From JACQFZ01 sp036381895 (GTDB lineage: Bacteria; Pseudomonadota; Gammaproteobacteria; Acidiferrobacterales; Sulfurifustaceae): a stretch of 64,000 nt of DNA. Shown here piece after piece: positions 8,755 through 20,371 of the stretch. Position numbers and translations under genes: made by a program. Position 1 is the first letter of the stretch. Every line of letters begins with the position of its first letter. The stretch covers positions 11,057-75,056 of the forward strand of contig DASVBY010000003.1 in the NCBI GenBank assembly GCA_036381895.1, read 5' to 3'. The notes under the pieces were generated by a model. The model worked only from the letters and a program-made list of their open reading frames with translations, was not told the origin of the DNA and did no database searches.

Positions 8755-9783
8755 ATGAAGAACATCGGCAAGACCTTCTGGACGAGCATCGCGGCCGCGG
8801 TGCTGCTGCTTGGGCTCATCGGGCCGGCGGCGGCGCAAGCGCCGATCACCCTCAAGATCAGCCACTACCTGCCGCCGGCGCACGGCTTTCAAACGGATTT
8901 CCTCGGGCCCTGGGCCAAGGAGCTCGAGCAGCGCACCGGGGGCCGGGTGAAGACCGAGATTTACGGGGTCAACACCGCCTACGGCGACGCCGCCCGGCAG
9001 GCGGATCAGGTGCGGGCGGGTGTCGTCGATATCGCGCTCGGCCTGCGCGGCATTCCGCGCGGGCGCTTCCCGGCGAGCTCGATCATCGAGCTGCCGTTCC
9101 TGGTCGAGGACGCGCGCGACGGCTCGCGTGTGCTGTGGCAGCTCTACAAGGAAGGCGCGCTGGGGGATGAATACGACGACTTCAAGGTGCTCGCGCTGTT
9201 CACGCATCACGGCGGCCTGTTCCATACCAAGGATCGCCCGATCCGCCGCCTCGAGGACCTGCGCGGACTGCGCATGCGCACGCCGAGCCCGGCGATTTCC
9301 GCGATGCTCGAGTATCTCGGCGCCTCGCCGGTCGGCATGCCGCCCGCGCAGATCTACGAGAGCCTGCAGCGCGGCGTGCTCGATGGGCTCGTCACGACCT
9401 GGGATCTCGTCGGCGCGATCAAGCTGAACGAGCAGGTGAAGTACCACACCGACGCCGACGCCTACACGGCGGCGTTCTACGTCGTCATGAACAAGCGCAA
9501 GTACGAGAGCCTGCCCGCCGACGTGCGCCAGGTGATCGACGACATGTCCGGCGACAACCTGGTCGCGAAGTTCGGTCCGTGGTGGGACAAGTGGGAGGCG
9601 CGCGGCTTCGAGGACGCCAAGCGGCGCGGCCAGGACGTGATCGCGATCGACGCCGCGACGCGTGCGCAGTGGAAGAAGCAGCTGCAGCCGATGATCGACA
9701 AGTATCTCGAGAGCCTGAAGGCCGAGGGCGTCAAGGACCCGCAGGCGCTCTACCGCCGCGCGCAGGAGCTGCTCCGGCAGTAG
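8755..9783 (+). CDS. TRAP transporter solute-binding protein (DctP family)
   Basis: 342 residues. The signal peptide (1-27) ends at AAAQA. The mature DctP/TAXI-like fold has ITLKISHYLPPAHG at its start, then VRAGVVDIALGLRGIPRGRFP, and a hinge region LRGLRMRTPSPAISAMLEYLGASPVGMP in which the arginine of LRMRTP is the usual carboxylate-binding residue. It captures an organic acid or similar substrate in the periplasm and hands it to the following DctQ/DctM permease. The ligand cannot be named. It begins a three-gene transporter set. Confidence 0.9.
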   Translation: MKNIGKTFWTSIAAAVLLLGLIGPAAAQAPITLKISHYLPPAHGFQTDFLGPWAKELEQRTGGRVKTEIYGVNTAYGDAARQADQVRAGVVDIALGLRGIPRGRFPASSIIELPFLVEDARDGSRVLWQLYKEGALGDEYDDFKVLALFTHHGGLFHTKDRPIRRLEDLRGLRMRTPSPAISAMLEYLGASPVGMPPAQIYESLQRGVLDGLVTTWDLVGAIKLNEQVKYHTDADAYTAAFYVVMNKRKYESLPADVRQVIDDMSGDNLVAKFGPWWDKWEARGFEDAKRRGQDVIAIDAATRAQWKKQLQPMIDKYLESLKAEGVKDPQALYRRAQELLRQ

Positions 9784-9808
9784 CACCGCAGCGGCGTACC
9801 AGCGGCCG

Positions 9809-10351
9809 ATGCCAGGCCCCGAAGCGCAAGCGGCGCGCCGCGCGGGCGCGCTCGAGCGGGTGCTGCGCGCGATCGAGCGCACGACCCGGATCCTCGCGCT
9901 CGTCGGCACCGCCTCGCTCGTGATCGCCGTCGGGCTCGTGGCCGCCGACATCGTCTGGCGGCGCCTGCTCGGCGGCGCGATCGTCGGCGTCATCGACCTC
10001 ACGCAGCTTTGCGTCATGGCGGCGGCCTTCTGGTCGATCCCCTACGCCTTCACCGCGCACGCGCACGTCACCGTGGACCTCCTGTCGGAGCGCCTCGGCC
10101 GCGGCGCGCGGCTCTGGCTCGATGCGCTCGGCGCCGCGCTCAGCATCGCGCTGATGGCGGCAGTGCTCTACCTTTCCTCGCAGCGCGCCCTGGAGCAGTG
10201 GGGGTACGGCGACGTGTCGCAGGACCTCGGCATCCCGATGATCTGGTACTGGGCGTTCCTGCTCTCGGGCACCGCGCTCGCGGGGGTGGCGGCCGCGGCC
10301 GCATTCCTGCGCGACGCGCTCGAGTACCGGCGCGCGCATCGCACCGCATGA
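9809..10351 (+). CDS. TRAP transporter small permease (DctQ)
   Basis: 180 residues, four predicted membrane spans (around residues 28-50, 65-85, 105-125 and 145-167). It carries family sequence such as VAADIVWRRLLGGAIVGVIDLTQ followed by FTAHAHVTVDLL. It forms the membrane partner of DctM in sodium-driven tripartite transport. Its stop codon overlaps the DctM start by four bases (ATGA), showing translational coupling. Confidence 0.88.
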   Translation: MPGPEAQAARRAGALERVLRAIERTTRILALVGTASLVIAVGLVAADIVWRRLLGGAIVGVIDLTQLCVMAAAFWSIPYAFTAHAHVTVDLLSERLGRGARLWLDALGAALSIALMAAVLYLSSQRALEQWGYGDVSQDLGIPMIWYWAFLLSGTALAGVAAAAAFLRDALEYRRAHRTA

Positions 10352-11652
10352 GCGGCGCGCTCCTCGGACTGCTCGGGTTCGCGGCCGTGCTCGTGCTCGC
10401 CGCGCTGCGGGTGCCGGTTGCGGTCGCCATGGGCGCGGTCGGCGCCGTCGGATCGGTGGCGCTGCTCGGCTGGCAGTCCGCCGCGTACCTGATGTCGTCG
10501 CTCCCGTTCCAGGCGGTCTTTCCGTACAGCCTCTCGGTCGTCCCGCTGTTCATTTTCATGGGCGTGTTCGCGACGCACTCGGGGCTGTCGCGCAGCCTCT
10601 ACAACGGCGTGCACGCGCTGCTCGGCCACCGCCGCGGCGGCATCGCGATGGCGACCGTCGGCGCGTGCGCGGTGTTCGGTGCCATCTGCGGTTCGTCGCT
10701 CGCGACCTGCGCCACCATCGGCAAGGTGGCGCTGCCCGAGATGCAGCGCCGCGGCTACTCGCCGCGCTTCGCGGGCGCGGCCGTGGCCGCGGGCGGGACG
10801 CTCGGCGTGATGATTCCGCCGTCGATCATCCTCGTGCTCTATGCACTGCTCACGGAGCAGTCGATCGGCGCGCTCTTCGCGGCGGCGCTCGTTCCGGGGA
10901 TGATCGCGACGCTGCTCTATCTCGCCGCGATCGTGGTGCAGGTACGGCTGCGCCCCGAGCTCGGCCCGGCCGACCGCCGCCTCCCGTGGCGCGAGCGCGC
11001 CCGGGCGCTCGCCGGCACCTGGGACGCGCTGGTCCTCATCGGCTTCGTCATCGGCGGCATCTACAGCGGCATCTTCTCGCCCACGGAAGCGGCGGCCGTG
11101 GGCGCGGGGGGTGCGCTGGTCATCACGGCGGCCAAGGGACGCTTGAGCCGCGACGCGCTTCTCGCCGGCCTCGCGGAAACCGCGCAGCTCACCGGCATGG
11201 TGTTCCTGATCCTGATCGGCGCCGCACTCTTCAATCTCTTCATCGAAGCGACGCAACTGCCGGGCACGCTGGTGACCTGGGTGGGCGAGGCCGGCCTGTC
11301 TTCGGGCGCGGTGATCGCGCTCATCATCGTGTTCTACATCGTGCTCGGCTGCTTCATGGACAGCCTGTCGATGATTCTCCTCACCGTAGCGCCGGCGTTC
11401 GCGATCATCACGCAGCTCGGCCTCGACCCGGTCTGGTTCGGGGTGCTGCTGGTCACGGTGGCCGAGATCGGCCTTATCACCCCGCCGATCGGCATGAATC
11501 TCTTCGTGATCCAGGCGCTGAGCGCCGATCTGCGCCTGAGCGAGCTTTCCGTCGGCGTCGTTCCGTTCATACTTGCTGATATCATCCGCGTGATCCTGCT
11601 CGCCGCGGTGCCCGCGCTGTCGCTGTGGCTGCCGTCGGTGCTCGGAATCTGA
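10348..11652 (+). CDS. TRAP transporter large permease (DctM)
   Basis: 434 residues with about twelve hydrophobic segments, the usual DctM size. Family motifs include FPYSLSVVPLFIFMG, the CGSSLATCATIGKVALPEM loop, LGVMIPPSIILVLYALLTEQSIGALF and GLITPPIGMNLFVIQ. It catalyses substrate movement across the inner membrane coupled to sodium. I chose the ATG at 10348, which overlaps the DctQ stop; the frame is open much further upstream but that part is DctQ coding sequence in another frame. Confidence 0.92.
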   Translation: MSGALLGLLGFAAVLVLAALRVPVAVAMGAVGAVGSVALLGWQSAAYLMSSLPFQAVFPYSLSVVPLFIFMGVFATHSGLSRSLYNGVHALLGHRRGGIAMATVGACAVFGAICGSSLATCATIGKVALPEMQRRGYSPRFAGAAVAAGGTLGVMIPPSIILVLYALLTEQSIGALFAAALVPGMIATLLYLAAIVVQVRLRPELGPADRRLPWRERARALAGTWDALVLIGFVIGGIYSGIFSPTEAAAVGAGGALVITAAKGRLSRDALLAGLAETAQLTGMVFLILIGAALFNLFIEATQLPGTLVTWVGEAGLSSGAVIALIIVFYIVLGCFMDSLSMILLTVAPAFAIITQLGLDPVWFGVLLVTVAEIGLITPPIGMNLFVIQALSADLRLSELSVGVVPFILADIIRVILLAAVPALSLWLPSVLGI

Positions 11653-11671
11653 GCGGGTGCAACAGCAAGCG

Positions 11672-12241
11672 ATGTCCCTGATAGCCGGTATCCTCCTCGC
11701 GGCCGGGGAATCCCGGCGCTTCGGAGGGCGCAAGCTCCTCCACGCGCTCCCCGACGGCGGCACGATCGGACAGCGCAGCGCCGCGGCGCTCGCGGCCGCG
11801 GTCGACCGTGCGGTGGCGGTGCTGGCACCGGACGACGCGGCGCTTGCCGGGCTCATGCAGGCGGCCGGCGTCGAGGTCTGCTACTGCGCGAATGCGCGAG
11901 AGGGCATGGGTGCGAGCCTCGCCTGCGGCGTACGCGCGACCGCCGACGCCGACGGCTGGGTGGTGGCGCTCGCCGACATGCCGTACGTGAAACCCGCTAC
12001 GGCCGCCGCGGTTGCCGATGCGCTGCGCGCGGGCGCGCCGCTCGCGGCGCCGGTCCACGCCGGCCGGCGCGGGCATCCGGTCGGGTTCGCACGGGCGTAC
12101 TACCGGGATCTCATCGCGCTCTCCGGGGACGAAGGGGCGCGGCGGATTCTGCGACGCGACGCGGCGCGAATGCTGCTGCTGCCGGTCGACGATCCCGGCA
12201 TTCACCGCGATATCGACACGCCGGAGGATATCCCGCGCTGA
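11672..12241 (+). CDS. mocA: MocA-like molybdenum cofactor cytidylyltransferase
   Basis: 189 residues with a MobA-like nucleotidyltransferase fold. N-terminal GILLAAGESRRFGGRKLL is the nucleotide-binding loop (LAAGxSxRxG). ALADMPYV is the metal-binding strand end, and RRGHPVGF and the C-terminal IDTPEDI are also typical. These features match MocA/NTP_transf_3, which converts molybdopterin-Mo to the cytosine dinucleotide form. A GTG at 11657 is in frame; I prefer the ATG. It closes the hydroxylase-TRAP block 19 bases after dctM, which fits a role in maturing the iorAB enzyme, since enzymes of that family use this cofactor form. A CTP preference is inferred, not shown. Confidence 0.82.
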   Translation: MSLIAGILLAAGESRRFGGRKLLHALPDGGTIGQRSAAALAAAVDRAVAVLAPDDAALAGLMQAAGVEVCYCANAREGMGASLACGVRATADADGWVVALADMPYVKPATAAAVADALRAGAPLAAPVHAGRRGHPVGFARAYYRDLIALSGDEGARRILRRDAARMLLLPVDDPGIHRDIDTPEDIPR

Positions 12242-12295
12242 CGCCCGCGATGCCGACGTCTCCGGCAGGCGGTCTGGGGAGCGCGGCCCCCGGCG

Positions 12296-13159
12296 TCAGG
12301 AGAACCCGAAACCTTCCGCTGCCGATCCGGTTTCGCCGTGCATCGCGGCGGGAGCCGGCCGCAATCCCGTGAAGTCGAAGAGCCGGCGGTCGGCGAGGTG
12401 CGAGGGCGCGACGTTCTGCAGCGCCCGAAAGATGTTCTCGATCCGCCCCGGGAACTTGCGCTCCCACTGCTTCAGCATCTCCTTGATCGCCTGGCGCTGC
12501 AGGTTCGGCTGCGTGCCGCAAAGATTGCAGGGAATGATCGGGAACCCCTTGAGGCGCGCATACTCGGCGAGGTCCTCCTCGCTGCAGTACGCCAGCGGCC
12601 GAATGACGATGTGCCGCCCGTCGTCGCTCAGGAGCTTCGGCGGCATCGCCTTGAGGCGGCTGCCGTAGAACATGTTGAGGAAAAACGTCTCGAGAATATC
12701 CTCGCGATGGTGCCCGAGCGCGATCTTGCTGCAGCCGAGCTCGGTCGCGGCGCGGTAGATGTTGCCGCGCCGCAGACGCGAGCACAGGCTGCACATGGTC
12801 TTGCCTTCGGGGATCACGCGCCGGACCACGCTGTAGGTGTCGCGCGCCTCGATGCGAAACGGCACGCCGCGGCCGGCGAGATACTCGGGCAGCACGTGTT
12901 CGGGGAAGCCCGGTTGCCGCTGATCGAGGTTGTAGGCGACGAGCTCGAACGGCACCGGCGCCTTGGCCTGGAGCGCGAGCAGGATATCGAGGAGCGCGTG
13001 GCTGTCCTTGCCACCCGACAGGCACACCATTACCCGGTCCCCCGCTTCGATCATCGCGAAGTCTTCGATCGCCTGACCGACCAGCCGGCGCAGGCGCTTC
13101 GCGAGCTTGTTGGCTTCGTGCTGCGCCTTGCGCAGCGGTTGTGCGTTCGTCGTGTCCAT
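12296..13159 (-). CDS. ttcA: tRNA 2-thiocytidine biosynthesis protein TtcA
   Basis: 287 residues, an ATP pyrophosphatase of the PP-loop family that thiolates C32 of certain tRNAs. Seen: the PP-loop CLSGGKDSH (about residues 46-54), the cysteine pair MCSLCSRLRRG and the later ...PCNLCGTQPN, which hold the iron-sulfur cluster, and LGHHREDILETFFLN. The length is slightly less than E. coli TtcA but complete. It is convergent with mocA and divergent from the second peptidoglycan-binding gene. Confidence 0.95.
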   Translation of the reverse strand: MDTTNAQPLRKAQHEANKLAKRLRRLVGQAIEDFAMIEAGDRVMVCLSGGKDSHALLDILLALQAKAPVPFELVAYNLDQRQPGFPEHVLPEYLAGRGVPFRIEARDTYSVVRRVIPEGKTMCSLCSRLRRGNIYRAATELGCSKIALGHHREDILETFFLNMFYGSRLKAMPPKLLSDDGRHIVIRPLAYCSEEDLAEYARLKGFPIIPCNLCGTQPNLQRQAIKEMLKQWERKFPGRIENIFRALQNVAPSHLADRRLFDFTGLRPAPAAMHGETGSAAEGFGFS

Positions 13160-13364
13160 GGTTCGTGCCCTGGAAGGCGAGGTTTCGCGCTTGCTCCCGG
13201 GACCGTCCGCGTCCGCGGACGGCTCGCGCGCTATCCCGGGATCGAAGTGCAGCTACTGACGGCCGCGTCCGCCCGGGCGGTTTCGCCCGCGCCCCGGCGT
13301 TCACCCTATGTATCGGCCCGGCGGCGCGTCCTATCGTGGCCGCGGAAACAGCGGAGGTTCACGC

Positions 13365-13688
13365 ATGAAACTCGCGAGTTCGTTGCTTGGAAGCATCGTC
13401 CCGGCGGTGATCGTCGCGGCGGCGCATGCCACCGGTCTTCCCGAAGAGGCGCCCAAGGGACAGACGCCGGAAGCGCATTCGGCGCCCGCGGCTCCCGAGC
13501 AGGACAGCGACATGGTGCGCAGAGTCGAGGAAAAGCTCAAGGGTGAAGGCTACTCGATCGGGGAGGTGGATGGTCGTTGGGACTCGGAGACCCGCGCGGC
13601 GGTAACGAAGTTTCAGCAGGCCGAGGGTCTGAACGCCACGGGTACGCTCGATCAGGACACGCTCCGCGCGCTGGGGCTCGATTTGTAG
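13365..13688 (+). CDS. small secreted peptidoglycan-binding-domain protein
   Basis: 107 residues from the ATG at 13365, preceded by GCGGAGGT. A signal peptide (1-22, cleavage near AHA) precedes a short Pro/Ala/Glu linker and one PG_binding_1 domain (about 48-107: VRRVEEKLKGEGYSIG, DGRWDSETRAAVTKFQQAEG, GTLDQDTLRALGL). It is a paralogue of the protein at 2849-3322, sharing the domain phrase TKFQQAEGL/KNFQQAKGL and LDQDTL/LDQETL but lacking the long tail. It probably binds murein or acts as a small periplasmic accessory protein. It is a single gene, convergent with typA. Confidence 0.85.
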   Translation: MKLASSLLGSIVPAVIVAAAHATGLPEEAPKGQTPEAHSAPAAPEQDSDMVRRVEEKLKGEGYSIGEVDGRWDSETRAAVTKFQQAEGLNATGTLDQDTLRALGLDL

Positions 13689-13735
13689 GGCGCCGCGCGC
13701 ACGTCGCACGCGCCCCGCGCCGAGGACACGATCGA

Positions 13736-15574
<1,839 letters not shown>

Positions 15575-15643
15575 AGGCGGCGCATTATACAGGGAGCGCG
15601 GGCGAAATCCGCCGGTGCCGCGCCCGAGGCGCGGGCGGCGCGT

Positions 15644-16519
15644 CTACTGCGGCCGGGTCGGGACGTCGGCAGGGGCGGGCGCGGTGAAGAGCTGCGCGGC
15701 GTCGACGCGATCGAACGCATAGCGCGCCCCGCAGAACTCGCAGTCGACCTCGATGTCGCCGCGCTCCTCGAGGATGGAAGCTATTTCCTCGGGTCCGAGC
15801 ATGCGCAGCACCGCCTCCACGCGCTCGCGGGAGCACGAACAGCGAAACGCCAGCGGCTGGCGCGCGAAGAGCCGAATATCGTCCTCGTGATAGAGCCGGC
15901 GCAGGATCTCGCGCACCGGCAGCGACAGCAGCTCGCCGCGCGTCAGGGTCGAGCCGAGGTGCACGGCGCGATTCCAGGCGTCCGCGTCCCGACCCTCGCG
16001 GTCCGGAAGCTTCTGCAGCAGCATACCGGCTGCCTGTTCGCGGTCCGCCGCGAGCCAGAGGCGGGTCTCGAGCTGCTCCGACTGGGCGAAATAGTGCTCG
16101 AGCGCGCGGGCCACCGAGCCGCCCTCGAGCCCGACGATGCCCTGGTAGCGCTCGCCGGATGCCTGCGGGTCGATGGTGATGACGAACTTGCCCTCGCCGA
16201 CGAGGGCGTCGAGCGGGGCCGGCTCGACCTCGCCCCGCCAGTGAGCGAGTGCCCGCATCGCGCCGCTTTCGCTGCATTCCGCCATGAGCAGCCGGACGGG
16301 CCCGCTGCCCTGGATCTGCATGATGAGCTTGCCTTCGAACTTGAGCGTCGAGGCGAGGAGCGCCGAAGCGGCCATCAGCTCGCCCAGGACTTCACGCACG
16401 GCGGGCGGGTAGTCCTTGCGGTCGAGCACCGCGCGGTACGTGGCGTCGAGGCGCACGATCTCGCCGCGAATCGGCGTGTCTTCGAAGACGAAGCGTTGCA
16501 GGTTGTCTTGCAGGCGCAT
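15644..16519 (-). CDS. hslO: redox-regulated chaperone Hsp33 (HslO)
   Basis: 291 residues, family length. The N-terminal substrate-binding core (RGEIVRLDATYRAVL, then LIMQIQGSGPVRLLMAE) is followed by the linker and the C-terminal zinc redox switch, with FRCSCSRERVE giving the first Cys pair and CEFCGARYAF the second. Oxidation releases zinc, unfolds the linker and activates holdase activity in the cytoplasm. An 11-bp tandem repeat lies 34 bases upstream of the start. Confidence 0.96.
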   Translation of the reverse strand: MRLQDNLQRFVFEDTPIRGEIVRLDATYRAVLDRKDYPPAVREVLGELMAASALLASTLKFEGKLIMQIQGSGPVRLLMAECSESGAMRALAHWRGEVEPAPLDALVGEGKFVITIDPQASGERYQGIVGLEGGSVARALEHYFAQSEQLETRLWLAADREQAAGMLLQKLPDREGRDADAWNRAVHLGSTLTRGELLSLPVREILRRLYHEDDIRLFARQPLAFRCSCSRERVEAVLRMLGPEEIASILEERGDIEVDCEFCGARYAFDRVDAAQLFTAPAPADVPTRPQ

Positions 16520-16552
16520 GCGTTGTTCCGTGAATTTCGAGGGCGAGTCTAT

Positions 16553-16574
16553 CAGATGTCCTGCAGATGTCCTG
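16553..16574. repeat. 11-bp tandem repeat upstream of hslO
   Basis: CAGATGTCCTG occurs twice in direct tandem, one helical turn apart, in the hslO upstream region. It may be a pair of regulator half-sites; nothing else supports that. Confidence 0.8.
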
Positions 16575-16767
16575 GTTCGCGCTCGGCGACCGCTTGGACC
16601 GCCTTTCGCGCGAATGAATCAATCTTGCGGACTCATGCGAACGAGGGATCTGCGGGATCGCTGCACCGCGCGCCGGGAGACGGTGACCCGGACCGACGCG
16701 CATCGCTCTCAACGCCGGCACCGCCGACGTGCAATCCGCGGTGGAAGCCGGTGGGACCACCGGAGGG

Positions 16768-16791
16768 CCGGCCGGGCGCGTGCCCGGCCGG
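16768..16791. terminator. GC hairpin downstream of pckG, possible terminator
   Basis: A perfect ten-base-pair stem CCGGCCGGGC / GCCCGGCCGG with a four-base loop, 11 bases after the pckG stop (read on the minus strand). No T-run, so termination is uncertain. Confidence 0.5.
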
Positions 16792-16802
16792 TTCTGCGAG
16801 CT

Positions 16803-18569
16803 TCAGCTCGACTGCAGGCGAGCGGCGAGGCGCCGCTGCTGCTCGGCGATTCCGGCGGGCAGCCGGTCGCCGAAGCGCTTGAGGTACTCGTCCATGTCCT
16901 CGAGCTCTTGCTTCCAGGCGGCGGCGTCGATCTGCAGCAGCTGCTGCATCGTTTCGGCCGAGACATCGAGGCCCTGGGTATCGATCGCGTCGATGGGCGG
17001 CACCCAGCCGATCGGCGTTTCGACGGCGCGGCCGCTCCCGCTGCAGCGCTCGACGATCCAGCGTAGCACCCGCAGGTTGTCGCCGAAGCCCGGCCACAGG
17101 AACTCGCGGTTCGGCCCGCGGCGGAACCAGTTGACGTTGAAGATCGCAGGCGGATGCTTCAGTCCGGCACCGACCCGCAGCCAGTGCCCGAAATAGTCGC
17201 CCATGTTGTAGCCGCAGAAGGGCAGCATCGCCATGGGGTCGCGGCGGAGCACGCCGGTCTTCCCGGTGGCGGCGGCCGTGGTCTCGCTCGAGAGCATCGC
17301 ACCGACCAGCACGCCGTGATTCCAGTCGAGCGCCTGGTACACGAGCGGCACGAGGCTCGCGCGCCGGCCGCCGAAAATGATCGCCGAGATCGGCACGCCC
17401 TGCGGATCGTCGAACTTGGGCGAAATGCCGGGGCACTGCTTCGCCGGCGCCGTGAAGCGCGCGTTCGGATGCGCGGCCGGATTCCCGCTCGCCGCATCGT
17501 ACGCATTCCCGCGCCAGTCGATCAGCCCCGCGGGCGGCTCGCCCATGCCCTCCCACCACGGGCGCCGGTCGGCCGTGACGGCGACGTTGGTGTAGATCGT
17601 GTTCCGGCTGATCGTCGCCATCGCGTTCGGGTTCGTCTGTTCATTGGTGCCCGGAGCGACGCCGAAGAAGCCCGCCTCCGGATTGATGGCCCAGAGGCGG
17701 CCGTCCGGGCCCGGCCGCAGCCACGCGATGTCGTCGCCGAGCGTCCAGATCTTGTAGCCCTTCTGCGAAGCCGGAGGAATCAGCATCGCCAGGTTGGTCT
17801 TGCCGCACGCGCTCGGAAACGCCGCCGCCACGTACGTGGTTCTGCCTTGCGGGTCCTCGATGCCGAGGATGAGCATATGCTCGGCGAGCCAGCCCTCGTC
17901 GCGCGCCTGCACGCTCGCGATGCGCAGGGCGAAGCACTTCTTGCTGAGGAGGGCGTTGCCGCCGTAGCCCGAGCCGACGCTCCAGATCTCGCGGCGGTCC
18001 GGGAAATGGCAGATGAAGCGACGCTCGGGATCGAGATCGCCGAGCGAGTGCAGGCCCTTGCAGAAGTCGGACGCCATCCCGAGCTGCTCGAGCGCCACGC
18101 TGCCCATGCGCGTCATGATGCGCATGTTCGCGACCACGTAGGGGCTGTCGGTGAGCTCGACCCCGACCTTGCTGCTCGGTGAACCGGCCGGCCCCATCAG
18201 ATAGGGCACCACGTACATGGTGCGGCCGCGCATCGAATTCTCGAACAGCGGCCAGACGCGCGAGCGCGCTTCCTGCGGCGACATCCAGTTGTTCGTCGGG
18301 CCGGCCTCGGCCTGGGATTCGGTGCAGATGAAGGTGAGGTGTTCGGTGCGGGCTACGTCCGAGGGGTGGCTGCGGTGGAGGTAGCAGCCGGGGTGGGTCT
18401 GCGGGTTGAGGGCTTCGAGGGTGCCGTCGGCGAGCATCTGCTTGATCAGCGCCGCATTTTCCGCCTCCGACCCGTCGCACCAGTGGATGCGATCCGGTTT
18501 GGTGTACCGGGCGACCTCGTCGACCCATTTGCTCAGGGTCGGGTTGCGATTCATGTCGGGGGCTAACAC
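16803..18569 (-). CDS. pckG: phosphoenolpyruvate carboxykinase (GTP)
   Basis: 588 residues, the size of GTP-dependent PEPCK. Seen: RIHWCDGSEAE near the N-terminus, the phosphate-binding FPSACGKTNLAML (kinase-1a, with the reactive Cys of GTP-type enzymes), WTLGDDIAWLRPGPDGRLWAINPEAGFFGVAPGT (metal site region), and FGGRRASLVPLVYQALDWNHGV and MLPFCGYNMGDYF. It interconverts oxaloacetate and PEP for gluconeogenesis. The start is a GTG at 18569 with GAGGAG nine bases upstream; an ATG six codons in is an alternative. It appears monocistronic. Confidence 0.96.
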   Translation of the reverse strand: MLAPDMNRNPTLSKWVDEVARYTKPDRIHWCDGSEAENAALIKQMLADGTLEALNPQTHPGCYLHRSHPSDVARTEHLTFICTESQAEAGPTNNWMSPQEARSRVWPLFENSMRGRTMYVVPYLMGPAGSPSSKVGVELTDSPYVVANMRIMTRMGSVALEQLGMASDFCKGLHSLGDLDPERRFICHFPDRREIWSVGSGYGGNALLSKKCFALRIASVQARDEGWLAEHMLILGIEDPQGRTTYVAAAFPSACGKTNLAMLIPPASQKGYKIWTLGDDIAWLRPGPDGRLWAINPEAGFFGVAPGTNEQTNPNAMATISRNTIYTNVAVTADRRPWWEGMGEPPAGLIDWRGNAYDAASGNPAAHPNARFTAPAKQCPGISPKFDDPQGVPISAIIFGGRRASLVPLVYQALDWNHGVLVGAMLSSETTAAATGKTGVLRRDPMAMLPFCGYNMGDYFGHWLRVGAGLKHPPAIFNVNWFRRGPNREFLWPGFGDNLRVLRWIVERCSGSGRAVETPIGWVPPIDAIDTQGLDVSAETMQQLLQIDAAAWKQELEDMDEYLKRFGDRLPAGIAEQQRRLAARLQSS

Positions 18570-18766
18570 GTGCAGTTTCTCCTCGAAAACAAAAAACGGC
18601 TCCCCCGGCAGCGGCGTTCGGCCCTGGACGCGAGGGAAGGGGAAAACGCATATTCTGCACCCAGGCGCGGCTCCGGAAAACCACCCGCGCGCACGACGCT
18701 TCGGCCCCGTCCTCGCGCCCCGCGGCGCCTCGCCCGGCGGGCCGGCGCCGGGCGGCTCCCGCGCGG

Positions 18767-19483
18767 TCAGCGGCGTCCGAGGATCTCCTGCTCTATCTGC
18801 TCGAGGCTCGTGTGCCTTACGTTCTTGCCCTTCACCAGATAGATGATGTACTCGCAGATGTTATGGGCGTGGTCGCCGATGCGCTCGAGCGCGCGCGCCG
18901 CCCAGATCACGTCGAGCGCACGGGTGATCGTGCGCGGATCCTCCATCATGAACGTGATCATCTGCCGGATGATGCTCTCGTACTGCTGGTCGATCTGGTG
19001 GTCTTCGTGCGCGGTGCGCAGCGCCGCCTGCGTGTCCGTGCGCGCGAATGCATCGAGCGCGTCGCGCACCATGGTGCGTACCTGCATTCCCAGCAGTTGC
19101 AGCTCCGCGTAGTTGTTCTTCGGGCGTTCGGCGTTCGCCAGCCGCACCGCCATGCGCGCGATCTTCTCGGCTTCGTCGCCGATGCGCTCGAGGTCGGTGA
19201 TGGTCTTGATGACCGCGATCACCAGGCGCAGGTCGCTCGCTGCCGGCTGGCGCCGGGCGATGATCTGCTGGCACTCCTCGTCGATCGTGACCTCGAGATC
19301 GTTGACCTTGGTGTCGCCCATGATGACGGCTTCGCCGAGGCGGGTGTCGGCGTTCACCAGCGCCGTCAGCGCCTGCTCGATCTGCTGCTCCACCAGCCCG
19401 CCCATCTGCAGCACGTGCGCGCGGATCTCCTCGAGCTCGGCGTTGTACTGCCGCGAGATGTGATGCGTGTGCACGGAGTCCAT
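18767..19483 (-). CDS. phoU: phosphate transport regulator PhoU
   Basis: 238 residues: two PhoU repeats of three helices, with metal-binding style segments ITDLERIGDEAEKIARMAV and WAARALERIGDHAHNICEYI. PhoU links the PstSCAB transporter state to PhoR, silencing the Pho response when phosphate is plentiful. It follows pstB by 17 bases and is the last gene of the Pho cluster. The ATG at 19483 has CAGGAGGG upstream. A GC-rich inverted repeat at about 18731-18754 just after it might end the transcript. Confidence 0.95.
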   Translation of the reverse strand: MDSVHTHHISRQYNAELEEIRAHVLQMGGLVEQQIEQALTALVNADTRLGEAVIMGDTKVNDLEVTIDEECQQIIARRQPAASDLRLVIAVIKTITDLERIGDEAEKIARMAVRLANAERPKNNYAELQLLGMQVRTMVRDALDAFARTDTQAALRTAHEDHQIDQQYESIIRQMITFMMEDPRTITRALDVIWAARALERIGDHAHNICEYIIYLVKGKNVRHTSLEQIEQEILGRR

Positions 19484-19500
19484 GGTCGCCCTCCTGGACG

Positions 19501-20358
<858 letters not shown>

Positions 20359-20371
20359 CCGTTCCTCCGAT

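Noticed and set aside
6397..10017. About 1200-codon open frame on the minus strand opposite iorB and dctP
   Set aside because: Pure codon-bias shadow: Arg/His/Asp-rich, no motifs, covers several well-supported plus-strand genes.
18731..18754. Hairpin after phoU as a terminator
   Set aside because: GC-rich inverted repeat but no T-run on the minus strand, and such repeats are common at this GC content.
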